NCBI GenBank assembly: GCA_963170055.1
Contig: CAUJGJ010000040.1
Location: forward strand, 1,552,301 to 1,616,300
Direction of reading: 5' to 3'
Source of the DNA: Halisarca cf. caerulea
Taxonomy: Eukaryota; Porifera; Demospongiae; Chondrillida; Halisarcidae
Length of the DNA stretch: 64,000 nt
Shown one piece after another: positions 22,714-32,697 of this stretch. Position 1 is the stretch's first letter. Each line of letters begins with the position of its first letter. Under the pieces are notes generated by a model. That model saw nothing but the letters and a program-made list of their open reading frames with translations, was not told the DNA's origin and did not search any database. A program made the translations under genes and the position numbers.

Positions 22714-22908
22714 TTAACCTCTATTCCACTTTACTAGTGACTCCTTTAGGTGAAGTCACTTCCATATACCATGGACGGTCATGTGACAAAATGCTCTCCA
22801 ATAGTTTTCGTGCCTCAAAATGCATTCAATCTGCTCTGTCTTCAAGAGCCATTTTGTGGCCCTAAAAATGTTTGGGGACAATAAAATTACACAAACGCAA
22901 ACGTTAAC
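22714..22908. mobile_element. piggyBac-type MITE remnant
   Basis: It starts at TTAACCTCTATTCC and ends in CACAAACGCAAACGTTAA. Its right 60 bp is the inverted equivalent of the left end of the MITE at 10,420. The left end is less certain. A further TTAACCCCTTATCTACTG begins at 22,905, sharing the TTAA, and suggests a second, adjoining element that runs to the TTAA at 23,312. Confidence 0.45.
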
Positions 22909-23311
22909 CCCTTATCTACTGATGACCACATGTGTGGCGCATACTTTAGACACCCCTCAAATACCGCGAGTATGCAAAAGCAGCCAATTCTCATGAGTTT
23001 GGTACCAATCAATAGCTCTGGTCAAGCTGAATGCAATGGTCCATTTTTTATGGCCATACTACGTATTATAATAATACAAAAGAGGTTGTTATATAACAGA
23101 AAAACCCACATGTTGGCGAAAAAACTCAAGAATACAGAGAGTTTACAATAATTATGCAAAATGTAATGGCGTCGCCTTCTCACAGACGCATAAGTGCAGT
23201 TTGAAGTTGCTCTTCTTTTGTAGTTTTGCTTTGTTGCATATATGTTGAATACGAAAACATGACATGTTGCTGGAAAGTATAAGCTTACTGGAGTACCAAA
23301 TGCGTTAACAT

Positions 23312-24104
23312 TTAACCCTTTAACGTGCAAAAGCCAATTTAGTGGCTTTAGGTGCAACGTGGGAGTTTTTTTCCCCAGCCGATTTTTACGAAAATACACA
23401 CACACAAACTATATGACATAACAATGTCTTTTGTATACTATCAAACCTGTGCGTTGTGTATAACAAAATATACAGCTCATAGAAATTCGTTGGAATACAA
23501 GGGATTACTAGACTTTTTACTAGTATACATTAGTTATACAAATAAAAAATGGCGTCGCCACATTCGTCGTCTTCATCTTTCACGATTTTGTGCAATAAAT
23601 ACGAAAGTAGACACCCGGAGAGAATGCAATGGACCATTTCTTGGTGTTTTCTGAGTAGGCCAAGCTGAAGCGGCATTGTACACGGTCCTAACAACACAAG
23701 CGCACTTCTGATCAATCCTGAAGGGGAAAAGTCACTCTTAATCGCAGCGAAGAAGGAGCAGAAGTAGCAAGAAGGCTTCCTTTCCAGTTTTGAGAACTAT
23801 TTTGATATGTGCTAAGTGTGTGTATACGTTTGTGTTTGCCTCAGCGTTGATCTCTGCCATCCATCAAATCGGCGGTTAGATGCGTATGAGAAAGACAGCC
23901 AGAGCAATTTTGAATCTGTAATTTGACACTCTTTCTAGGTAAAGTCTTCGCATTCTAGGATAATTGTTCGTAATGTAGGTAAAGTTTTAGCATTGTGTGT
24001 TGCTTTATGACCACATTCCTTCTGTTCTTTTTGGTGGCACTAAAGTGGCTTCTGCACGTTTGTGCATGTACAATTTTCGCGTTAGTTGCATGTTATAGGG
24101 TTAA
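23312..24104. mobile_element. piggyBac-type MITE, 793 bp
   Basis: TTAA lies at both ends. The inverted termini are TTAACCCTTTAACGTGCA and TTAACCCTATAACATGCA. Each is followed by an AGCCA..TTAGTGGCT-type short palindrome (GCCAATTTAGTGGCTT left, GCACTAAAGTGGCTTC right). No transposase was recognised. Confidence 0.7.
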
Positions 24105-24116
24105 GGCACTTTCGGC

Positions 24117-24460
24117 TTAACACATCATGTACCATAAGAAACCGGAAGTCATATGAGCACTTTGTCTAAACACCACAAGAATTGACACCTCCACACGCCT
24201 CGTGTCCATTATCGAGGGAGTTCGATTTTTTGCTATAACTCTTAGAATGGCTTTTGATATAGCCAAGTGTTCTTCAATGTAAAAAATCGAAAGCCAAGGA
24301 GTGCAAGTATCAAGTCACAGAAGGGGTTTTTGGTGTTTTCTCCTTAAAAACATGTCTGAATTGAGAATATCGAAGCACATCGAAACGACTAATAACTGTA
24401 ACTTTATGGCTTCTGCGTTCAGTGACAAGAATAGTGCTTTCTGGTTCGAATTGGACACTT
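24117..24460 (+). repeat. Interspersed repeat epsilon, copy 2
   Basis: It shares CCATAAGAAACCGGAAGT, the GACACCTCCACACGCCTCGT block and AAGTCACAGAAGGGGTTT with the copies near 1,905 and 40,600. It also shares CATCGAAACGACT...ATGGCTTCTGCGTTCA with 40,310-40,360. It is non-coding. Confidence 0.6.
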
Positions 24461-25025
24461 TCCATCATGTTTAGTGCTTGGCAAGTGTATATTAGCGGTT
24501 GGCATTTAGTGATTGACCATTGCAAATTAAAGTACCACGCATGAAGCATTGGTGCATTTCAGTTAACATTTTAACATAATCTTTCTTTATGAAGTTAACA
24601 AATCATTTAGATATGAAAGCAAGATGTATCTTGAGGTATATTTGAAGAGAAGATGGCACATTCTTAAACTTTGTGAAGGATATAAGCAATTGTTGTGAAG
24701 ACAAAATTGCACATTTGGAAATTGGCTGCTTAACAAAACTGCTAACAACAATCATTCCTTTGAATTTCTTTCGAACTTATAGAAGTATACATTAACATGG
24801 CAGCTTTTTAATCATAAAGGACAAGGGTGTTGTAGTAATTATGTGTGAACCGAGAAAGGACACATATGTATATCTTTCCATAAATTGCTCAGCGAAGCGA
24901 AATTTTGCTGATGCAACCACTATTCTGTCACTGGATTTATACTAATACCTGCCTATTAAAGAATTTCAGTTGGCGTCACAATTTTCATGAAATGTGCATC
25001 TTGTAAATTGAATGGCCAAATACTT

Positions 25026-25560
25026 TGTAAGGGACCAGGATAACCATGGTTACACCATAATACTACAAAATCAGGGATCGGAATCAAACATTTTTATACA
25101 GGTTACATCATGTAGAAGTATATATACATAATGGTCACACCAATGTACAGCCACAAGGTTTTGACATGTTCAATGAAGCATATGATGAAAATGACCACAG
25201 GAAATAACGGAAGGGGGGGGGGGTATTCCAAGTAGTGGTAAGTACATTAGGTAAGATTTGGCATCGTAGAGGAGAATGAAGGATAATTCTACGGACTTCA
25301 ATACATCTACAAGCACACAAAAAAGTTGTCATTTGGTTACTTCAGTTGCTTAATTTCCCATTCTTTCTCACTCCATTCTTTCTGTTCAATGTTCTACTGC
25401 TAGTCGCAATCTTAAGTGCTCAAACTATTCCTTTTGTGATTCATGTGATCCTTTCTATTGCTTCTCAACTGGTCATCATTGCACCTTGGGTGGTAAAAGG
25501 TGGCAAACACTGCTTGCCTTTAAAAGGTTGCAGGACACCACTGATACTACAAAATCAGGG
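25026..25560 (+). pseudogene. Truncated receptor gene, tandem copy
   Basis: The 5' flank and the first two helices duplicate those of the receptor at 25,776-26,702. The flank block GTACAGCCACAAGGTTTTGA matches GTACAACCACAATATTTTCG downstream. The coding part (about 25,276-25,490) reads FFLTPFFLFNVLLLVAILSA, then ends after the TM2 region. The junction with the downstream copy's flank carries the shared motif ATACTACAAAATCAGGGAT, which also occurs at 25,062-25,080. An 11-base frame-disrupting insertion lies near 25,315. It is non-functional. Confidence 0.75.
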
Positions 25561-25775
25561 ATAGGAATCATACATTGTTTACAGGTTGCATCATGTAGTA
25601 GTATGTGGAATGGTCACACTAATGTACAACCACAATATTTTCGACCTATTCAGTGAAGCCATACAATGAAAACAATCACATTATAGGAAATAACATGAAA
25701 TCTGGGGGAGATGGAAATTCTTCCAGTTTGTGGTAAGTACATCAGGTAGTTTCGGCTGTGACGGTGAGAAAAAGA

Positions 25776-26702
25776 ATGAGGAATAATTCTTCGGACTTCA
25801 ATACATCTATGTACAATAACGAGGACTCATTTGGTTACTTCAGTTGCTTCATTTTCACATTCTTTCTCACTCCATTTTTTATGTTCAATATTCTACTGCT
25901 TACAGCAATCTTAAGTGCTCAACCTATTCCTTTTGTGATACGTATGATCCTCTCTAACATTGTTCTTACTTTGCAACTGGTCATCATCGGGTTAAGTGTG
26001 CACTTTGTCATGACTGTATTACTGTCTGGTCTGGTTCACTTGCCTCCATCAGATATTGTTTGTAGGATAGTGTATGTAACATTGGCATGTGGAGGAGAAG
26101 CACGCCTTGCCTTTATGGCAGTATTTGCTACAACTGTCTATATTTTACGATGTGGAAAAACTAAGGCTAGAATCATTCCTGTGTTTCTAGCTGTAGTGAT
26201 TCTGTGGATTTTTAGCACTCTCCCCAATGTTGCTCTATTCTTTCCTGATGTGCTGGAAATAAATTTTATTGGTAAAAGTGCATGTGCTGCTCACGGAAAA
26301 AGCAAAACCATCATCTACACTTTTGCCTACATTATTGTATATTCACTGTGCATGTTAGTAGTTGGAATCATGTTTCCTTTATTAGCCGTGCGTTACGTTA
26401 GGAAGAAAAGAGTTGCTGATGATTTTCTGAAGAACATGATCAAATTTGCATTCCTGCTACTCATTGGAAACTCGGGTAATCTCATTGGGATAGTCACTCC
26501 AATACTATTCATAACTTTTGCTCCAAGTGGAGAGGAGTACGCTACATTGGAAGCTGCATTCAACTATGCAGAAGGGCTCATTCTTATGGCTTCCCTCATC
26601 CCCACTCCTGTGATAATCATAGCCTTGTTCAAACCAATACGTTTGAAATTGAGAAGGATTAGCTGCTTCTGCTGCAAAAAGAAAGGCGAAGATTTCAGAT
26701 GA
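25776..26702 (+). CDS. Seven-transmembrane receptor, intronless
   Basis: From the ATG at 25,776 it encodes about 308 residues with seven hydrophobic helices. It is a paralogue of the receptors at 18.0 and 46.7 kb. Conserved features include FFLTPFFMFNILLL in TM1, IVCRIVYVTLACGGEARL in TM3, a second-loop Cys (KSACAAHG), MIKFAFLLLIGNSGNLIG in TM6 and SLIPTPVIIIALFKPIRLKL in TM7 and the following helix. The N-terminus has the sequons NNS, NSS and NTS. DRY and NPxxY are absent. The tail ends in a Cys/Lys-rich RISCFCCKKK, a possible palmitoylation site (inference). An upstream GTG in frame was not taken as the start. A truncated tandem copy lies directly upstream. Plasma-membrane signalling is inferred; the ligand is unknown. 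Confidence 0.88.
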   Translation: MRNNSSDFNTSMYNNEDSFGYFSCFIFTFFLTPFFMFNILLLTAILSAQPIPFVIRMILSNIVLTLQLVIIGLSVHFVMTVLLSGLVHLPPSDIVCRIVYVTLACGGEARLAFMAVFATTVYILRCGKTKARIIPVFLAVVILWIFSTLPNVALFFPDVLEINFIGKSACAAHGKSKTIIYTFAYIIVYSLCMLVVGIMFPLLAVRYVRKKRVADDFLKNMIKFAFLLLIGNSGNLIGIVTPILFITFAPSGEEYATLEAAFNYAEGLILMASLIPTPVIIIALFKPIRLKLRRISCFCCKKKGEDFR

Positions 26703-27720
26703 ACCAGAATAGAATGGAAGCAATGTTCATATAATATTTCATTAATGCCTTTTGCCCAAGTGCTGTAGTTAATCGTCTGTGTATGTACATTAATTTTGCA
26801 CGAAGCGTATTATAAGCATTATTGCATTTCACCCACGCTCGCAACTTCATTAAATTCCTCTCAGATCATACACCAATACTAAAAAAAACTTTTACAAGTT
26901 TCAGATACACCACAGAACGTTTAATTTTTATAGATGTTCACTCCACATTGCTAGAGCAAAGTTTAGAGAATTTCCATCACTTAGAACAATTTGGTGCAAG
27001 TTGTTAAGACTGACGAAACATTACAACAATTGGATGAAAAATTAGAATGGAAGTCGAAGAATATAATAATATGAAATGGTGGTTCATAGTCTGAAAGTTG
27101 CAGCGTCTGTCCGTAAACTACATATATACCAAGATGTATGGACCTACATAGAACACGTACATTTGCAGTAGTAATTATCTGGTAAGAAGCTATCTTTAAA
27201 TGTCAAGGACTCTCAGAACAAAACTAAATTTGATCATGGTGGCCATTTTTAACGGGAAGAATGAATAACATGGCGACCGTATATAACTTCTTCATTACAA
27301 GATAGACTACTTTTCTAACAACAAAACAGTGAGTGCATGAAATTATGTATGCCTAAAGGGTTGAAATAAGCGCTATGCCAATTCTCTGTTTGCACAACAG
27401 ATTATCTACAAGACAAATACGCTGTTTCTGCTTACTGAGAAGATGATGGTGATAACGTTAACCTTCAATTCCGTTCTATTGCATTGTCACAATGGTCATG
27501 ACGAGTAATAAGAGCATTTGATTAATAAATACAATGGACTCCTGTTTGTCCATGTTTAGAACGTTTATGGACCCTTCTGAGCAGATGACAAACAATTAGA
27601 ATGACGAAAAATGAGAACATATACGGTATTCATGAATAGTGCCATTCAATATAATATTATACTGCTGTTTGTGGGTGCAGGAAGTCATTTCAATTGATTA
27701 TCATGTCTGTGCAGGTGGTT
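26703..27720. other. No recognised feature
   Basis: AT-rich 3' flank of the receptor followed by unique-looking sequence. No gene, tRNA or recognisable transposon end was seen. Confidence 0.4.
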
Positions 27721-27729
27721 ATATTCATC

Positions 27730-28040
27730 AGATAAATGAAAGTAAATCAGTTGCTGCATTGAACAGAAAGGATGATATCATGATATGATGCCCATCAGTA
27801 ATAATTGTTGAGAATATTGGTCGCATAGTATTCTTGTGATTCCAACTGTTATTTGGGCGTATACAAATGCCGAAACCACATTTAGTGATGTTTTCAGTTG
27901 TCACCAGTGCTCTGTCACATGCCAGCATGTGACTAAACAATGCTAATCTCCAGGATATCAGTTTTCTGCTGAGTGCTAAATGAGGGAACAAGCTAGTGAC
28001 GGTTGTATGGTACCAATCATGAGTTATTTGTGCTATACAA
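27730..28040 (-). mobile_element. MITE family gamma internal fragment
   Basis: Inverted relative to the copy at 14,676-15,405. Shared blocks are GGGCGTATACAAA, the GTCACATGCCAGCATGTGAC near-palindrome and TTGGTACCA...CTAGCTTGTTCCCTCAT. Both termini are missing. It abuts the 3' end of the hAT pseudogene. Confidence 0.5.
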
Positions 28041-28059
28041 CTTTTACATTCTAAGTCTT

Positions 28060-29700
28060 TATTCATGTGTAATAAACTCATTTCCAACAGTTGTTAGATC
28101 TACAGAATCTGTGTCAATGAGCATGCAGAATTTATCATCAAACTATTTAGACTTAGCAATGTCATAGTCGGGCAGAGTTATAGGTTTTTACTATTAAAAG
28201 AGTTGAAAAAGAGTGTTCTGATGCAGTGTTTGCTGCTGGCATGATCAGTAGTATCATCAAGAAAACCCAAACTTGCGGGCATGCTACCTTCTGTGCTTCA
28301 GAGAGACATGAGATTCGTTGAGATATGGCAGAAATAGTAATTTCTGCGTTATTCTCAGCAATGAAACCATGTAGCACAGGCAGCTGTGCTTGGAGCTGTA
28401 CCATGATGAGATCCTGCTTGCATAAAGTACAGACATACTATATAATTCCGGGTCATGTGTGACCACTGCAGGTCTTTAAGAACAATTCTTGAACATTCTT
28501 ATAGACCTGATAAACTAGCTGATCAAATCTAGTAGTGATGCTTGCAATGACTAGATCAAGAGCTACATAATAGACCTGCCAATGGTGGTCTTCCACTGAT
28601 GCATGGGAGTGAGTCTCTGTAGACCCAGTCTTCAGGTTTATGGGGTGGAGTAGGAGGTGGAACACCAAAGCTCTCTTGAAGCCTGAATGCCTGTTCAAAA
28701 GATAACGGAAACTGTTCTGGTTGGTGAAGTGATTGGAGAATTTCCAGTGTAAATTGGACTGTCTGTTGGCACTCTGCTGCTGACATGCTCATTCTGTAAG
28801 AATTTAACCCCTTATCTTGCATGGGCCAATATTTTGGCTCTTCCTGCAGCCTTGCACTATTGCATAACCTCGGCTGATTGCAAAAGGGAAAACGTCATTC
28901 AATAGAGCGTCTTTTACTGCATCGATTTGTACTGTCTTAGTTCTTTTTTAACCAGCAAAACGAACAAAATTTCCTTGAAAATCAACTGAACGATGTTGTG
29001 TTATAGCTTCTAGACCAAAACAAAACAGTTTCCGTTGTTAACGTTTGAAATAGAAGCAGTTTCCCAACCTTAAAGTTCGCAGCCAATATATTGGGGGATG
29101 CGAAAAAACGTAACGCAAACGAAAAAAAGTTAATAAGATTGTCACTATGTTGCAAGATCAATGAACCGAGGGATGTGCCAAAGAAGAAGTCTAATGTGCA
29201 CATTTGAGCTTCACCCCAATGACTCTGGCTTTGACATCACTGCTAAGGCATCACTGCTAAGGCTTTCTTTTTGCAATTCTTTCCAAACTCCAAAAGAAAC
29301 TCATAGTTGTCCAGAACACTCTGCAAGGATGCTGCCTGCACTGCCCTCGGCCCCCCATCTTGTTGGACAAACTACATGAAAGCCAGGTTTATCTGGGACA
29401 AGGTCATACTTAAGTTTCTGAAAAACAGCATCCCTCATGAGTGACTTCTTTGAGTTTTCATATACTGTGTCCAAAGAGCATCATCTCATCAGATTTCATT
29501 GTTTGACGGTGTCACCAACAGCAAGACTTGAGGCATGGCATAACATTGTGACAAACTGCACAAGGCTCGTTATCACTAATAATTTTAGCCTCTCCACCTT
29601 TGGCCCCACTCATATTGCTTGCTCCATCTTAGCATTGTCCTCGACAGTGAGTTGTAGTGGGTCATCAACTCCATAGCAAGCTCCAAGACGAACTCCATGA
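28060..29700 (-). pseudogene. hAT-family transposase pseudogene
   Basis: Read on the minus strand from 29,700, the order is HEVRLGACYGVDDP, CHASSLAVGDTVK, KYDLVPDKPGFHVVCPTRW, then a MITE insertion, MSAAECQQTVQFTL, HHWQVYYVALDLVIASITTRFDQ, and the dimerisation-domain signature ILLIMPAANTASEHSFSTL with IVKTYNSARL. This is the order of motifs in long hAT-like (zf-TTF/DUF4371-type) transposases. CPTRW and SE.SFS are their best-known landmarks. Multiple stops and frameshifts and the MITE at 28,804-29,133 inactivate it. The N-terminal zinc finger was not found. Confidence 0.75.
28804..29133. mobile_element. piggyBac-type MITE inside the hAT pseudogene
   Basis: TTAA at both ends. Left TTAACCCCTTATCTTGCATG with GGGCCAATATTTTGGCTC. 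Right, inverted, TTAACTTTTTTTCGTTTGCG with CCCAATATATTGGCTG. Removing it with one TTAA brings DNLIKFLQ next to the MSAAECQQ region (after a small frameshift), as expected for a hAT protein. Confidence 0.75.
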
Positions 29701-30424
29701 ACATCAAATCTAAGTTTGTACTGTGCATAAAGCATGCATTTCAACCATCTTTTTCAGTTACCCTGGAGGATCAATGTTTTTAGTTATCCATATTCTTGAA
29801 AGATGTATATAAGTCCATGGGATGTCAAATTGTTTACTGCAATTACTACTATGTTTGGATCCACTTTCTTGTCTCTTAATATGGCACTAGTGAGCAAGGT
29901 GTCCATGACAATGTATCCATGGCAATGCCTATGTGTTAGACTAATAATTATTGGTAGTTGCCCTATTCAATTTTGTTTCTGATACACATTGCATGTTAGC
30001 CATGAAGATGAATCAACTACATCTTCCCTTCAGCAATGACCTTACTACAACAGAGATATTAGGATACATATTTTTAGTTCTTATAAAATGACCCTAGAGA
30101 GAAAAAATATATCCATGACAATCCCTATCCCCATGGCAATGTCTCCCTCTCAAAATAATTGGCATTTGTTCAGACCATATTGTTTCCTATACCCTCAGTG
30201 AGCATTGAAGATGAATCAAATGAATCAAACTACAACTACCTTTCAGCAAAGACCTTCCTACTGCAGACAATTGACGATCTTGCTTTTTCATTTTATTCAT
30301 CACTGTAAGGAATCATATTTTGCATGATGTAGGAAGTGATTCAGCATGTTGGAAAGCACTATTGAACGAAATCCTATTCTAATTGCTTGCTAAAACAACT
30401 TTCTTGTGCAACTTAGAAACTTTC
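29701..30424. other. No recognised gene
   Basis: Unique-looking sequence with two similar segments (29,880-29,990 and 30,100-30,290). Both contain a CCATG(G/A)CAAT.CCTAT.CCATGGCAAT-like block and a TGAAGATGAATCAA block, suggesting an old local duplication. No coding signal was recognised. Confidence 0.4.
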
Positions 30425-30467
30425 CTACACATGTTGCATGCTAACATTGTTATATACCTGTTGACAG

Positions 30468-30745
30468 TTAGAGACCCTGTGCATGGTTGCTAGGGACTGA
30501 TTGGTAAATTGTTCTGTGGCCATAATGCACATAAACTTATTCAATGGAGGCTTTCCTGAAACAGCGGGCATAGTGACATTCAAGGCATCTTTGACAAGGA
30601 AAATTTCTATATATGCAATTATAATGTGACCTGGAAATGCTTGGGACAAACCTTGAGGCATTGCTGGGAGATTTTCCGTTTCACATGCTGAAACTGCCAA
30701 TACAGTATAAATGCAAGTGTAGCACAAGATGAAAACAACTCTCAT
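30468..30745 (-). other. Possible first exon of a secreted protein
   Basis: A minus-strand frame starts at ATG 30,745 with MRVVFILCYTCIYTVLAVSA, a good signal-peptide-like sequence. It continues for about 70 residues to CQQ followed by GTATATA, a possible splice donor. NVT and NQS sequons are present. No domain was recognised and no downstream exon was identified. It could be a chance frame. Confidence 0.3.
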
Positions 30746-30914
30746 GAAGTTTGTGCATTGACCAGTGATAAGATGACAGTTTCAGTCACACTGCTTTGTT
30801 GGGCATACTTGCTTGGAATTGGTGAGGAGATTTGTATTTTCCACTAGTTGAAATTCATGCTCTCTATGTAATATCCAGCATTAACAAATGCCCTGCACTA
30901 AATGTTCTGGATGC

Positions 30915-30935
30915 ATAGATAGATAGATAGATAAT
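30915..30935. repeat. GATA microsatellite
   Basis: Short run of ATAGATAGATAGATAGATA. Confidence 0.9.
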
Positions 30936-31190
30936 TATCATTATTGTATTTCAACAAGAAAGCCCCAATCAGCAACTTGCTGGTCTCCTGGGGGGAGTCC
31001 GATCCTGCACAAAACTCATAGTTATGTAATAATATATCAAAATGCAAACTTTAATGGATAAATTATTGTCTAGATATAACGAATAATTTGGCAAGTTTCT
31101 TGAAGTACTTTTGATAGCTATTTGTTGCGCCTTCTAAGTGGTAGCCATTTTGTTCATTGACAAAAAGTGCTATAATGAGCCTGTGTGCGT

Positions 31191-31260
31191 GTAAGGGTTA
31201 GGGTTAGGGTTAGCACCGTAGTGTTACAGTTAGGGTTAGTACTGTTGTGTTAGGGTTAGT
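31191..31260 (+). repeat. Interstitial telomere-type repeat
   Basis: Three consecutive TTAGGG-type units (AAGGGTTAGGGTTAGGGTTAG) are followed by degenerate GTTAGGGTTAGTACCG-like units up to the TA that starts the theta MITE. TTAGGG is the ancestral animal telomere motif. Here it is internal. Confidence 0.75.
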
Positions 31261-31261
31261 A

Positions 31262-31594
31262 CCGTATGCATACTATTTTCGGCAGGTTGAAACATTGGCG
31301 AGTTTTACAGATTAGAAGCCATGCATGAAAACTTTATGCCCGCGAAAATTTTGTGAAGGCTTGTGCATTGACCAAAATGGCCAATCTAAAGAGCAGGAGA
31401 TGTCAAGAAGCAAGTCAGCACCTTCACTCGTTTCTTTCATGGCTTTCTTCCAGAAACAGAGGAAGATTATAGCAATTTAAGTCTAAAATTAGGCAGGATT
31501 AAATGGGGATCCACGAAAATAAAAATCTCCAAAAATGTTACAATCGGCCATCTGTGAAAGTTTCATCCCGCAAAAAAAGTTTGAACATGTACGG
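31262..31594. mobile_element. Tc1-like MITE (family theta), copy 3
   Basis: The left end CCGTATGCATACTATTTTCG is preceded by TA. The right end, inverted, is CCGTACATGTTCAAAC with GCGGGATGAAACTTTC. It has family-typical GCCCGCGAAAATTTT and TCCACGAAAATAAAAA segments. It lies between the telomere-type tract and the nuclease-like gene. Confidence 0.6.
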
Positions 31595-31608
31595 TTATAG
31601 TTTAAACA

Positions 31609-32312
31609 ATGGCAACTCAAAGTTGTGGAGTCAGTGAGATGCGAATGCAGGGAATATTGGATGTTTTTATTAATTATGTACTTCAGGTTCAGCAAGTTCA
31701 AGGGACCATGGAAAGTACACTGGTGATAGTAACAGGGTTACAGCACGTGAGTTGTTGGTACAAACTTGATTATTATAGAAAAATTAATAAGAAGAACTTT
31801 ATACTAATGAGCTTTGTATTTTTTTCGCAGAGAAATTCTTTGCCTTTGCATACCGTGACGTTTCTGTAAATTTGCATAACTATTTTCAGAATTCAAATCC
31901 AATGAAAATTGGTAGTGCACTGCATCACTTCTTTGAATTGAAAGCGGATCCAAAGCGAAGCCACGCGCTGCAGCAGGTAACAAATACTGCCTTTGAAATG
32001 CTCACAAAGTATGCGGAACTTACCGAAAGATCCCAATTGGAGCCGGAATACAGGGTGGGTGAGAAATTTGCTGATCTCATCATTACTCCGGATGTGCGCA
32101 GTCCCAGAAATATTTTGGTGGTTGAATACAAGTACATTTCAAGTCAGGATAACAATTATTACGAAAAAACAGTCTTACCCAAAGCAGAGAATCAACTAAA
32201 GGGATATGCAACAAACTTGGTCAAGAGAGGATTCAAAGTGAATGGCATGTATCTCGTTGCTGCCAAGCAAATGGAAAAGAAAGTTGTGGTTATTCTGTAT
32301 GGGGTAGATTAG
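31609..32312 (+). CDS. Two-exon PD-(D/E)XK nuclease-like protein
   Basis: Predicted exon 1 is 31,609-31,746 (MATQSCGVSEM...VTGLQH), with donor CAC/GTGAGT. Exon 2 starts after TATTTTCAG near 31,890 and runs to the stop at 32,312. The junction is phase 0 and keeps one frame of about 187 residues. Exon 2 has GEKFADLII followed about 12 residues later by LVVEYKYIS. This D-x(n)-E-x-K spacing is that of PD-(D/E)XK nuclease folds. A following AENQLKGYA and MYLVAAKQ resemble the C-terminal part of the PDDEXK_9/DUF1703 type, a domain family often found beside AAA ATPase-like domains and in mobile elements. A substrate cannot be given. A broken paralogue lies at 21,953-22,168. The splice model is inference. 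Confidence 0.5.
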
Positions 32313-32697
32313 CTAATGAATTTGATACAGTATGTATGCATAATATGTACTGACTACTAAACATAATAGGGAATTGTTAACATAGTTGCTAATTATACAC
32401 ATGTAAAAGCTAATTAGGTGTAAAAGTTGTGTATGTCACATATTGTTTTTTTGCTAATGAAAACTTGTGACAAATTTGAGTGTTTGTGTGTAAGGTTCAT
32501 GAACACATGATAAACCCCAGAGTAAAGTGATATTTGTCTTTGCTAAGCAAGTTTGTGCATACATAAGTTTGATGTGTGTATCTTTGTATATACTTGTTTG
32601 AAAGAAAAATAAAAATTATTGCCTTTCTGTACAAATCATTACTAGTAGAGGATGCCATAGTTACAGGACATTTTTCTTGGAATGTGATGCTATATAC

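Noticed and set aside
22930..23654. Frames of 73-127 codons across 23 kb
   Set aside because: They cross TTAA MITE ends and subterminal repeats and show no protein similarity.
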